This document shows positions 37,981-45,450 of a DNA stretch of 64,000 bases, piece after piece. The translations under genes were made by a program, and so were the position numbers. The DNA comes from Clostridium gasigenes (GTDB taxonomy: Bacteria; Bacillota; Clostridia; Clostridiales; Clostridiaceae), in the NCBI RefSeq assembly GCF_900104115.1, contig NZ_FNJM01000003.1:124001-188000 (forward strand). Direction: 5' to 3'. Position 1 is the stretch's first letter. Each line of letters begins with the position of its first letter. Under the pieces are notes generated by a model that was not told where the DNA came from, did no database searches, and worked only from the letters and a program-made list of their open reading frames with translations.

Positions 37981-38042
37981 AGACCCTTGAAAAAAAATAA
38001 CAGATTAGCAAATTGCTCTATTATTTTTTGAAAGTGCCTTAT
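37981..38042. repeat. Dispersed palindromic repeat upstream of nrdR
   Basis: AGACCCTTGAAAAAAAATAA, CAGATTAGCAAATTGCTCTA, then TTATTTTTTGAAAGTGCCTT. Arms pair imperfectly around a central AGCAAATTGCT self-complement. It lies between ylmC and nrdR, 11 nt from the nrdR start. Confidence 0.55.
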
Positions 38043-38110
38043 AGTTAATTTTATCCTTATATTATCATTATACAATTTAAAATACAATTTATCTATATAT
38101 AATTGAAATT

Positions 38111-38431
38111 CTATTTGGAAGTATCAACTAAAATAACATCCATTCCAGCTTTTATAACTTTTCCCCAAGGAATTTCAATATCCTCTTCTTTGTTAAACCA
38201 ATTTTTACCTGCCGATGGTATTATAATAGAAACTATTTTACTCTCTTCAATATCTATTACTAATTCTTGTACAAATCCAAGCTTACATCCAGTTCTAATA
38301 TCTATTATTTCCATGGATCTTATTGCATTTAATGAGTGTAATATTATATCATTTTCTAAATTCTCTTCTAAAATATTATTTTCTAAAGCTATACTATTAT
38401 CCGTATTTCCATCATTAAATTTAGTGTACAT
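38111..38431 (-). CDS. YlmC/YmxH family PRC-barrel protein
   Basis: The 106-aa protein contains a PRC-barrel core: LNAIRSMEIIDIRTGCKLGFVQELVIDIEESKIVSIIIPS then IPWGKVIKAGMDVILVD. YlmC/YmxH proteins appear in spore-formers and are annotated sporulation-related, though function is unknown. It lies downstream of sigG, a conserved clostridial neighbour. A 30-residue N-terminal extension (NDGNTDNSIALENN) is more variable than the core. Confidence 0.82.
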   Translation of the reverse strand: MYTKFNDGNTDNSIALENNILEENLENDIILHSLNAIRSMEIIDIRTGCKLGFVQELVIDIEESKIVSIIIPSAGKNWFNKEEDIEIPWGKVIKAGMDVILVDTSK

Positions 38432-38569
38432 ATTAATCTACCCCCTTTCATTTCCATTAATTTTCTTTTTAAATATGCTCAGAGTCTTTGACTTACTATT
38501 TTCTTTCAGTTCTCTTACCCTTATAAGTATATGCATGTCCTACACAAAATATTTTATAATACATTTGAA

Positions 38570-38616
38570 AATAAATAACAAGACAACGTACTATGTATAT
38601 TGTCTTGTTATTTATT
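38570..38616. repeat. Strong 17-bp inverted repeat between ylmC and sigG
   Basis: AATAAATAACAAGACAA (38570-38586) pairs perfectly with TTGTCTTGTTATTTATT (38600-38616), loop 13 nt. Its arms contain the AATAAC seen in the dispersed palindromes, and it is flanked by ATTTGAAA and TTCCTAAA ends, so it may be a family variant. It could also be a second terminator after sigG. Confidence 0.55.
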
Positions 38617-38630
38617 CCCATGTTCCTAAA

Positions 38631-38660
38631 TATAAAGGAGCTCAAACGAGCTCCTTTATA
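38631..38660 (-). terminator. Terminator overlapping the end of sigG
   Basis: TATAAAGGAGCTC (38631-38643) pairs perfectly with GAGCTCCTTTATA (38648-38660), loop AAAC. The sigG stop codon (38656-38658) is in the arm. Confidence 0.75.
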
Positions 38661-39435
38661 CATGCTTCTTCATATGTTTTAGTGCAGTCTTCTCCAACCT
38701 TGATACTTGTGCCTGAGATATACCTATTTCGTCTGCTACTTCCATTTGTGTTCTTCCATTAAAAAATCTTAATGTTAAAATTAATTTTTCTCTATCATTT
38801 AATTTTTTCATAGCTTCTTTTATTGAAATATCCTCAAGCCAACTCTCATCTGTATTTTTCGAATCACTTATTTGATCCATTACATAAATTGCATCTCCAC
38901 CGTCGTGGTATATTGGTTCAAATAATGATACTGGATCTTGAATTGCATCTAATGCAAATACTACATCTTCTCTTGGCAAATTTAATTCTTTTGCTATTTG
39001 TGATACTGTAGGTTCCTTGTTATTCTCCTTAACAAGCCTATCTCTAACTAATAATGCCTTATAGGCAATATCTCTTAAAGATCTACTTACTCTTATAGCA
39101 TTATTATCTCTTAAGTATCTTCTAATCTCGCCTATAATCATAGGTACTGCATAAGTTGAAAATCTAACATTTTGACCTAAATCAAAATTATCAATAGATT
39201 TCATTAACCCTATGCATCCAACTTGAAATAGGTCATCAACATTTTCTCCTCTATTATTAAATCTTTGAATTACACTTAAAACTAACCTTAAATTACCATT
39301 AATAAATGTTTCTCTTGCATTTGGGTCTCCTGCTCTCATACTAAGAAGTAGTTTTCTTTTTTCTTTTTCTTTTATTACTGGTAATTTTGAAGTGTTTACT
39401 CCACATATTTCTACTTTATTAATGATCAAAATCAT
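38656..39435 (-). CDS. sigG: RNA polymerase sporulation sigma factor SigG
   Basis: The protein contains the SigG signature INKVEICGVNTSKLPV, then sigma region 2 (RLVLSVIQRFNNRGENVDDLFQVGCIGL) and region 4 (GRTQMEVADEIGISQAQVSRLEK). SigG directs late forespore genes. Three starts are possible. The ATG at 39459 is too near the predicted promoter. The ATG at 39435 lies 3 nt from the RBS AAGGGG. A TTG at 39429 would have ideal 9-nt spacing and the family-like MIINKVEICG. The RBS itself is in a hairpin (39437-39489). The order spoIIGA-sigE-sigG is conserved. Confidence 0.95.
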   Translation of the reverse strand: MILIINKVEICGVNTSKLPVIKEKEKRKLLLSMRAGDPNARETFINGNLRLVLSVIQRFNNRGENVDDLFQVGCIGLMKSIDNFDLGQNVRFSTYAVPMIIGEIRRYLRDNNAIRVSRSLRDIAYKALLVRDRLVKENNKEPTVSQIAKELNLPREDVVFALDAIQDPVSLFEPIYHDGGDAIYVMDQISDSKNTDESWLEDISIKEAMKKLNDREKLILTLRFFNGRTQMEVADEIGISQAQVSRLEKTALKHMKKHV

Positions 39436-39436
39436 C

Positions 39437-39489
39437 AACCCCTTCGGAAGTAATAACATACTGCATTAAACATTATTTCCGAGAGGGTT
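39437..39489 (-). promoter_or_regulatory. Hairpin sequestering the sigG ribosome-binding site
   Basis: The arm 39437-39454 (containing the complement of the AAGGGG RBS) pairs with 39472-39489: 15 Watson-Crick pairs, one G-U, two mismatches over 18 nt, loop 17 nt. A transcript reading through from sigE would carry both arms. A transcript beginning at the promoter between them would carry only the RBS arm. Confidence 0.7.
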
Positions 39490-39500
39490 TGCTTTTATAC
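39471..39500 (-). promoter_or_regulatory. SigF/SigG-type promoter of sigG
   Basis: Minus strand GTATA (39496-39500), a 15-nt spacer, and GGAAATAATG (39471-39480) fit SigF/SigG promoters (-35 GHATR/GYATA; -10 GG-A/T-rich). The expected start point, around 39464, lies downstream of the distal hairpin arm. Confidence 0.6.
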
Positions 39501-39510
39501 TAAAGACAAC

Positions 39511-40218
39511 CTAAATCATTTTATTGATTTCTTTTTTTAATCTACTTATTATCTTTTTTTCTAATCTTGAAATATATGATTGTGATATACCAAGCATGTC
39601 AGCTACTTCCTTCTGCGTATTTTCTTTAGTTCCATTTAACCCAAAACGTAATTTAACAATTTCTTTTTCTCTATCATTTAAATGTTTAAGGGCTAAAAAT
39701 AATAATTGCTTATCAACTTCATCTTCAATTAAATTGTAAACCGTATCATTTTCTGTTCCTAATATATCAGATAATAATAATTCATTTCCATCCCAATCAA
39801 TATTTAGTGGTTCATAAAAAGAAATTTCTGCCTTTACTTTACTATTTCTTCTCAAATACATAAGTATTTCATTTTCTATACATCTTGAGCCATAGGTTGC
39901 TAATTTAATTTTCTTTTCTGGATTAAAAGTGTTTACCGCTTTTATTAGCCCAATAGTTCCAACAGAAATTAAATCTTCCACACATACACCAGTATTCTCA
40001 AATTTTCTTGCAATATATACTACTAGCCTTAAGTTCCTTTCTATAAGAATATCTCTTATAGTTTCATCTCCTTTCATTAGTCTTTCAACTAATTCCTCTT
40101 CTTCTTCCTTTTTTAATGGTGGTGGAAGAGAATCGTTTCCCCCTACGTAATGTACTTTAGATTTAAAAATATTTAATTTTTCTAAAATTCTATTTATTAA
40201 AATATATAGTCTTAACAT
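39511..40218 (-). CDS. sigE: RNA polymerase sporulation sigma factor SigE (pro-form)
   Basis: The 235-aa protein begins with a pro-sequence of about 27 residues ([20 protein letters not shown]) before [14 protein letters not shown], the region cut in B. subtilis pro-SigE. Sigma regions follow: [31 protein letters not shown] and [21 protein letters not shown]. SigE runs early mother-cell genes, probably including spoIVA and spoVM here. It lies 9 nt after spoIIGA, which encodes its activating protease. Confidence 0.97.
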   Translation of the reverse strand: MLRLYILINRILEKLNIFKSKVHYVGGNDSLPPPLKKEEEEELVERLMKGDETIRDILIERNLRLVVYIARKFENTGVCVEDLISVGTIGLIKAVNTFNPEKKIKLATYGSRCIENEILMYLRRNSKVKAEISFYEPLNIDWDGNELLLSDILGTENDTVYNLIEDEVDKQLLFLALKHLNDREKEIVKLRFGLNGTKENTQKEVADMLGISQSYISRLEKKIISRLKKEINKMI

Positions 40219-40227
40219 ATTGCCCTC

Positions 40228-41025
40228 CTAAATTATCCCTCTTGATAATAGCGCATTAAAATCATTTTCTTTACTTAATTTATTAGTGCAACTACATATA
40301 ATTGCATCAACGGTTCTCCAATCTTCATCTTGACTTTTTATTCTTATTTTTTCTCCTTTAAATCCTTTTATTTTTCCACTGTCTCCAATGGTACTATAGG
40401 AAATATTAAAATATTCCTTTTCTGGAAGTTGTACTTCATTCAAGTAACCATCTTCTACAATAATACAAGGTAGGTTGGTTACCGGCTCCCTTAGATCATT
40501 ACCCGTATCTAAAAATCCCTTTATATAAAATATATTTTTATTAACTGATATTTCTATATCATATATTAGGCTTTTTACAATAATTCTCCCTCTTAAATAT
40601 TCATAAGCCCTAACTATAACTATGTATAGTATCATTATAGATATTAATATATATTTTATTGAATAGTTATTCATCTCAAATTTTTGCATAATCCCATATT
40701 TATTTTGCATTAATGCAAAGCTAAAACATACCCCGCAAAGTGTAAATGAGAGAATAAAAAAACATCCTACACATTTTAATATATTACTAATTTTTCTTTT
40801 TTCTATTGCAATAATTATCATTAATACTGCAACCAATATTTTCGCAATAAAACTTGTCCCCAAAGGCCATTCTAAGAATAAAGCTAATGTATATATAGAT
40901 CCTAATATAGCCGATAAATATATCCTCTTCTTATAACTAAATCTTAATAATTTAAATGTTAATAATAGCAAAAATAAATTAACCACAAAATTTTCAAATA
41001 ATAATACATCAATATATACAACCAT
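40228..41025 (-). CDS. spoIIGA: Sigma-E processing peptidase SpoIIGA
   Basis: The 265-aa protein has five N-terminal transmembrane helices (first: ENFVVNLFLLLLTFKLL) and a C-terminal aspartic-protease-like domain with FLDTGNDLREPVTNLPC, carrying the catalytic Asp. It cleaves pro-SigE after a SpoIIR signal. RBS AGAGGAGGAGGGGGT is unusually strong. The promoter at 41049 suggests Spo0A control. Confidence 0.95.
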   Translation of the reverse strand: MVVYIDVLLFENFVVNLFLLLLTFKLLRFSYKKRIYLSAILGSIYTLALFLEWPLGTSFIAKILVAVLMIIIAIEKRKISNILKCVGCFFILSFTLCGVCFSFALMQNKYGIMQKFEMNNYSIKYILISIMILYIVIVRAYEYLRGRIIVKSLIYDIEISVNKNIFYIKGFLDTGNDLREPVTNLPCIIVEDGYLNEVQLPEKEYFNISYSTIGDSGKIKGFKGEKIRIKSQDEDWRTVDAIICSCTNKLSKENDFNALLSRGII

Positions 41026-41048
41026 ACCCCCTCCTCCTCTATAATTAA

Positions 41049-41081
41049 ATTATAAACTCTTATACCTTAAAATTTTGTCAT
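41049..41081 (-). promoter_or_regulatory. spoIIG promoter with 21-bp spacer and overlapping 0A box
   Basis: Minus strand ATGACA (41076-41081) and TATAAT (41049-41054) are 21 nt apart instead of 17. The plus strand over the -35 reads TTTTGTCATAA, close to the 0A box TTTTGTCRAA. B. subtilis spoIIG also has a long (22-bp) spacer with 0A boxes near its -35 and is Spo0A-activated SigA transcription. The leader would be very short. Confidence 0.6.
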
Positions 41082-41175
41082 AATAACTAACCAAAAAATA
41101 TATTTTCCTCCCTTATTTTTTACAATTATTTACACTTATTTCTTTTAATAAGACTTATTTTTTCCCAAATAAAAT

Positions 41176-41209
41176 AAGACAAGGATTAATAGCTATTAAT
41201 CCTTGTCTT
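41176..41209 (-). terminator. Terminator downstream of ftsZ
   Basis: A 34-nt perfect palindrome (AAGACAAGGATTAATAG at 41176-41192 and its exact complement to 41209), with TTATTTTATTT next on the minus strand. It lies 153 nt past the ftsZ stop; the rest of the 41026-41361 gap shows the spoIIG promoter and no gene. Confidence 0.8.
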
Positions 41210-41361
41210 TACTTACATATGAGATATTTTAAAAACCACCAGTCTATTTTATAACATACTTTATCTATGGAATCCACCTATAAACCTACTCTTAGAGTTT
41301 TCATTTTTTAGTAATTCACTGGAATATATATGTTATCTTGACTATTTTTTATATTAATATA

Positions 41362-42489
41362 CTATTTTCTTGTTCTTAAAAAACTCGGTATATTAACACT
41401 CTCTGTGTCAAACTCTAATAATGGATCAGCTTTTGGCATTTCTTGTATTACAGGTTCTTCTGCAACTACATTATTAGCTTTTCCAGAAAATCTCTTTGTT
41501 TCAACTACTGGTTTAGCTTGAGGAACTTTATTTTCATCCTCTTCAAAACCTGTGGCTATTACAGTTATTCTAATTTCATCATTTAAAGTTTCATCAATAA
41601 CAGCTCCAAAGATTATATTAGCATCTGGATCTGCTGATTCTCGTACAATATCTGCAGCCTCAAATACCTCTATAGCACCTAAATCAACCCCACCTGTAAA
41701 GTTAATAATAACTCCTGTAGCACCATCTATTGATGTTTCTAACAATGGTGATGATATTGCTTGCCTTACAGCATCTTGAGCCTTATTATCCCCAGTACCA
41801 TAACCTACACCCATATGAGCTAAGCCTTTATTTAACATAACTGTTTCTATATCAGCAAAATCGGCATTAACTACCCCTGGAATAGTTATTAAATCTGATA
41901 TAGCTTGTACTCCTTGTCTTAAAACATCATCTGCTAATCTGAATGAATCAAGAAGTGTTGTCTTCTTATCAGCCATTAATAATAATCTATGATTTGGAAT
42001 AATTACCAATGTATCTACAGCTTGCATTAAGTTTTCTATACCCATTTCAGCATGCGTCATTCTTCTTTTACCTTCAAATGGGAAGGGTTTAGTTACAACA
42101 CCGACTGTTAAAATATTCATTGATTTTGCTATTTGAGCTACAATAGGAGCTGCTCCAGTTCCTGTTCCGCCACCCATACCTGCCGTTATGAATACCATAT
42201 TTGCGCCCTTTATAGATTCTGCAATTTCTTCTCTACTTTCTTCTGCTGCTTTTTTACCTATTTCTGGATTAGCTCCGGCTCCTAACCCTTTAGTTAATTT
42301 TTCTCCAATTTGAATCTTAATATTAGCATGAGATAACATTAAAGCTTGTTTATCAGTATTAACAACTATAAACTCAACATTTTTCAAACCTTCTGTAATC
42401 ATTCTATTAACGGCATTTCCACCACCGCCACCACAACCAACAACTTTAATATTGGTTAATTCTTGCATATCCACTTCAAAATCTAACAA
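41362..42489 (-). CDS. ftsZ: Cell division GTPase FtsZ
   Basis: The 375-aa tubulin homologue has [16 protein letters not shown], the tubulin signature [12 protein letters not shown], and [17 protein letters not shown] variable linker follows, and the short C-terminal peptide [11 protein letters not shown] that binds partners such as FtsA. It polymerises into the division ring. Here it stands alone, without ftsA next to it, with long non-coding flanks. RBS is GAGGGAGGAATTG. Confidence 0.98.
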   Translation of the reverse strand: MLDFEVDMQELTNIKVVGCGGGGGNAVNRMITEGLKNVEFIVVNTDKQALMLSHANIKIQIGEKLTKGLGAGANPEIGKKAAEESREEIAESIKGANMVFITAGMGGGTGTGAAPIVAQIAKSMNILTVGVVTKPFPFEGKRRMTHAEMGIENLMQAVDTLVIIPNHRLLLMADKKTTLLDSFRLADDVLRQGVQAISDLITIPGVVNADFADIETVMLNKGLAHMGVGYGTGDNKAQDAVRQAISSPLLETSIDGATGVIINFTGGVDLGAIEVFEAADIVRESADPDANIIFGAVIDETLNDEIRITVIATGFEEDENKVPQAKPVVETKRFSGKANNVVAEEPVIQEMPKADPLLEFDTESVNIPSFLRTRK

Positions 42490-43129
42490 AACAATTCCTC
42501 CCTCAGAAAATATCTAGTAGTATTTTTTCACCTTAGTTAAAAGATTAATTTCATCTATTATTTTTCACTTCTTTTTATTTCTTCTTTATTGTTGTATACG
42601 TTACATTTATACTCATATACTAATTTTAACTCATTATATACATTCTTAACAATAGCTAATAAGTTAAATAATGAAGAATTTTGCATTTACATTAGTTCTT
42701 TTGTAAAATAATTATATTCTTCACATATATTAAATTTGGTATGTTCATTAATATACTTTTTTAAAATCATACCACTATTAAATAAAATTATACTACTAAT
42801 TCTATAAAAATAGCCAGTATTTTTTGAATTAATTTTAATAAAATTTAATATTTCTTTCATTTTATCATTTACTAATAAATAAAACAACTATTTATCTACA
42901 ATACATGTCCCTATTTTTAATTTTTTTTCTCTACTATTGTCACTATAGATAGTTTTGTAGTTAGATTTTAGTATTTTTTTAACTTATCTACTTGAATAAT
43001 TGTAATAAATTTAATATCACTTTTTTATTTCAATACATTTGAATTTAGTATAAAGAATTATATATTAATGTATTCCACATATATTCCGAATTTCCTCCAT
43101 AAATTTTTATGTATTTACAAAAAAATAAA
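42490..43129. other. Gene-free, very AT-rich region upstream of ftsZ
   Basis: No supported gene, RNA or strong hairpin is seen in this 640-bp stretch. A 66-codon minus-strand frame (42687-42887) starts with TTG, has no RBS and matches nothing I recognise. ftsZ promoters are presumably here but could not be singled out from the A/T background. Confidence 0.6.
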
Positions 43130-43291
43130 TAAGGCACCTTAAAAAAATACCAAACCAATGTGCAATGTATATTTTATACTAGAACTAATCCATACAAGTT
43201 ACTGATAGTTGTTCTATCAATAACTTATATCAACAAAGAACGATACAAAATAGACTAGCATATTAACTAGTTATTTTAAAAAGATGCCTAA
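43130..43291. repeat. Long-form dispersed palindromic element with internal hairpin
   Basis: The ends TAAGGCACCTTAAAAAAATA (43130) and GTTATTTTAAAAAGATGCCT (to 43290) are inverted copies of each other. CTAGCATATTAACTAG and ATACTAGAACTA lie inside. The middle has a strong hairpin: AAGTTACTGATAG (43197-43209) with CTATCAATAACTT (43214-43226), one mismatch, 4-nt loop. At about 162 bp it is nearly three times the usual unit. Confidence 0.6.
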
Positions 43292-43319
43292 CTACATAAA
43301 TTATAGTTATTTAAATTTA

Positions 43320-44375
43320 TTATAACATCATAATTCTCTTAATAGTTTCCCTATCCACTGAATATGTTAATGCTGTTTCAATTGTAATAATTCCTTTTTT
43401 ATATAATTCAGCAAGAGCCATATCCATAGTTTTCATTCCATACTTATTACCCGTTTGAATTGCAGACTCAATTTGATGTGTTTTACCTTCTCTTATTAAG
43501 TTTTGAATTCCAGGTGTAGTAACCATTGTTTCTAATGAAGCAACTCTACCTTTTCCATCTGCAGTTTCAACTAACTGTTGCGAAACTACACCTTGAAGAA
43601 CAGCTGCTAATTGAACTCTAATTTGCTGTTGCTGATGTGGTGGAAATACATCAATTATTCTATCTATAGTTTTAGCTGCTCCTATTGTATGTAATGTAGA
43701 AAATACTAAATGCCCAGTTTCAGCGGCAGTAATAGCAATTGATATTGTTTCTAAATCTCTCATTTCTCCTACAAGAATAACATCTGGATCTTCTCTTAGA
43801 ATTGCTCTTAAAGCATTTTGATAGCTTTTACTATCTTTACCGATCTCTCTTTGATTTATAATACACTTATTGTGTTTATGCAAATATTCTATAGGATCCT
43901 CAAGCGTAATAATATGAGCTTCTCTAGTAGCGTTAATTTCATTAATCATAGCTGCTAAAGTTGTGCTCTTACCACTTCCAGTAGGTCCAGTAACTAAAAC
44001 TAATCCTCTTTGCTTTTTAACTAAGTCCTTTATTACAGGTGGATGATTTAATTCGTCTACCGTTGGAATTTTTAATGCAATTACTCTTATAGCTATAGCA
44101 TCACTATTTCTTTGTTTAAATATATTAACTCTAAATCTACCTATTTTTTGCATAGAATATGAGGTATCTATTTCCCCTATTTGTAGATATCTTTCAAACT
44201 TGCTTCCTAATATTTCTCTGGCAAATGCTTCAATCTCTTCTGGAGCTAACTTATCCACACCTAATTTAATTAATCTGCCATTACTTCTTATTGTTGGTGG
44301 GATTCCAACAGTCAAATGTAAATCTGAAGCACCTACTTCTATTGTTTTACTCAATAATTCTTTTAAAAAATACAT
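43320..44375 (-). CDS. pilT: PilT-family type IV pilus retraction ATPase
   Basis: The 351-aa ATPase has GASDLHLTVGIPP (N-terminal PAS-like domain), Walker A GPTGSGKST, the Asp box ITLEDPIEYLH, Walker B AILREDPDVILVGEMRD, and AIRE-like helices (GIQNLIREGKTHQI). PilT depolymerises pili to give twitching motility. No other pilus genes are in this window, so it is a stand-alone copy. Confidence 0.95.
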   Translation of the reverse strand: MYFLKELLSKTIEVGASDLHLTVGIPPTIRSNGRLIKLGVDKLAPEEIEAFAREILGSKFERYLQIGEIDTSYSMQKIGRFRVNIFKQRNSDAIAIRVIALKIPTVDELNHPPVIKDLVKKQRGLVLVTGPTGSGKSTTLAAMINEINATREAHIITLEDPIEYLHKHNKCIINQREIGKDSKSYQNALRAILREDPDVILVGEMRDLETISIAITAAETGHLVFSTLHTIGAAKTIDRIIDVFPPHQQQQIRVQLAAVLQGVVSQQLVETADGKGRVASLETMVTTPGIQNLIREGKTHQIESAIQTGNKYGMKTMDMALAELYKKGIITIETALTYSVDRETIKRIMML

Positions 44376-44474
44376 TATTTCCTCCTAAAATTCAGTTCTA
44401 TTCTTGCTTATATTCTATAAAACTGTTTGCAATCCTTTTTTATTAAATATATTTTTTAATAAAAGTATATTTTT

Positions 44475-45170
44475 CTAATTATTATATAATTCTTTCTTTA
44501 ATTTTTTCAACGCTTTTTTCTCTATTCTAGATACATAAGATCTTGAAATACCTAATATAACAGCTATTTCTCTTTGTGTTTTACACCTGCCATCTATAAG
44601 TCCATATCTCATTTTTAATATTTCACCTTCTCTTTCACTTAAAGATATACATATTTTACTATATAATGCCTTTATTTGAAGATTACTTTCAACCTTTTCT
44701 AGCACAGAATCTTTTTCACTACTTAAAACATCAATTAAACATATTTCATTGCCCTCCTTATCAACTCCAATTGGATCTTGAAGGTAAACTTCACCCTTTT
44801 GCTTTTTATTGTTTCTAAACAACATTAAAATTTCATTTTCAATACATCTAGATGCATAGGTGGCAAGTCTTGTTCCTTTAAGAGAATCAAAAGAATCTAT
44901 AGCTTTAATAAGTCCTACCGTTCCTATAGATATTAACTCATCTATATCCTTATTCGGAAACGAATATTTTTTCACAATATGTGCAACTAATCTAAGATTC
45001 CTCTCTATTAGTACACTTTTTGCCTCTTTATCACCTTCCCTTAAGAGTGTTAAATAATGTGCCTCCTCCTTCTCATCTAAAGGTTTTGGAAATGTATTAG
45101 TACCTGATATGTATCCCGTTAATAATATAGAATTACAAATCAGTTCTATTATATTTGATATAATAAACAT
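44475..45170 (-). CDS. sigK: RNA polymerase sporulation sigma factor SigK, uninterrupted, with pro-sequence
   Basis: The 231-aa protein has a hydrophobic pro-sequence of about 20 residues (MFIISNIIELICNSILLTG) before YISGTNTFPKPL, then region 2 (RNLRLVAHIVKKYSFPNKDIDELISIGTVGL) and region 4 (KTQREIAVILGISRSYVSRIEKKALKKL). SigK controls late mother-cell genes. The frame is continuous with no skin element splitting it, and the pro-sequence implies processing by SpoIVFB. GGAGGGCTTTCT precedes the ATG. Confidence 0.96.
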   Translation of the reverse strand: MFIISNIIELICNSILLTGYISGTNTFPKPLDEKEEAHYLTLLREGDKEAKSVLIERNLRLVAHIVKKYSFPNKDIDELISIGTVGLIKAIDSFDSLKGTRLATYASRCIENEILMLFRNNKKQKGEVYLQDPIGVDKEGNEICLIDVLSSEKDSVLEKVESNLQIKALYSKICISLSEREGEILKMRYGLIDGRCKTQREIAVILGISRSYVSRIEKKALKKLKKELYNN

Positions 45171-45197
45171 AGAAAGCCCTCCTACTAATGCTTATTA

Positions 45198-45225
45198 TAT
45201 AATATGGCTTAATATAAAAATATTG
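45198..45225 (-). promoter_or_regulatory. Possible SigE/SigK promoter of sigK
   Basis: Minus strand CATATTATA (45198-45206) fits both the SigK -10 (CATANNNTA) and roughly the SigE -10. CAATATT (45219-45225) fits a SigE -35, but the 12-nt gap is short. Spacing makes this tentative. Confidence 0.35.
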
Positions 45226-45238
45226 CTTGTACACAAAA

Positions 45239-45278
45239 AATAAACTTCTAATTTAGATTATTTAATTAGAAGTTTATT
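45239..45278 (-). terminator. Hairpin between the PBP gene and sigK
   Basis: AATAAACTTCTAATT (45239-45253) pairs perfectly with AATTAGAAGTTTATT (45264-45278). On the minus strand it follows the PBP gene and precedes sigK, so it probably ends PBP transcription, with TTTTTTGTG after it. Confidence 0.65.
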
Positions 45279-45356
45279 GAATTATTAATGTTTTGTATTT
45301 TCTAGTTCACTATAAAATATATATGATATATTGACTTGCTATTTTTTTCAAATGTC

Positions 45357-45414
45357 TAAGGGAGCTTCAAAAATAACTAGTCATATTCTGATCTATTTTC
45401 TTTTAACTCCCTAA
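45357..45414. repeat. Dispersed palindromic repeat, well-preserved copy
   Basis: TAAGGGAGCTTCAAAAATAA, CTAGTCATATTCTGATCTAT, then TTTCTTTTAACTCCCTAA. The outer ends TAAGGGAG/CTCCCTTA-like pair, and the centre is CTAGTC...ATTCTG. A half-copy (TTGACTTGCTATTTTTTTCA) abuts it on the left. Confidence 0.65.
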
Positions 45415-45450
45415 TACACTTATAATATTATTTTTAGTTAATTCCCTATT

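Noticed and set aside
38103..38762. Long plus-strand open frame (219 codons)
   Set aside because: It lies opposite ylmC and sigG, has a hydrophobic/Ser-rich composition typical of antisense reading, and no RBS or family match.
42687..42887. 66-codon minus-strand frame between ftsZ and pilT
   Set aside because: It begins with TTG, has no ribosome-binding site, and resembles nothing I know. The region is too AT-rich to exclude chance.
44475..45170. Skin-like interruption of sigK
   Set aside because: The reading frame is continuous from pro-sequence to region 4.
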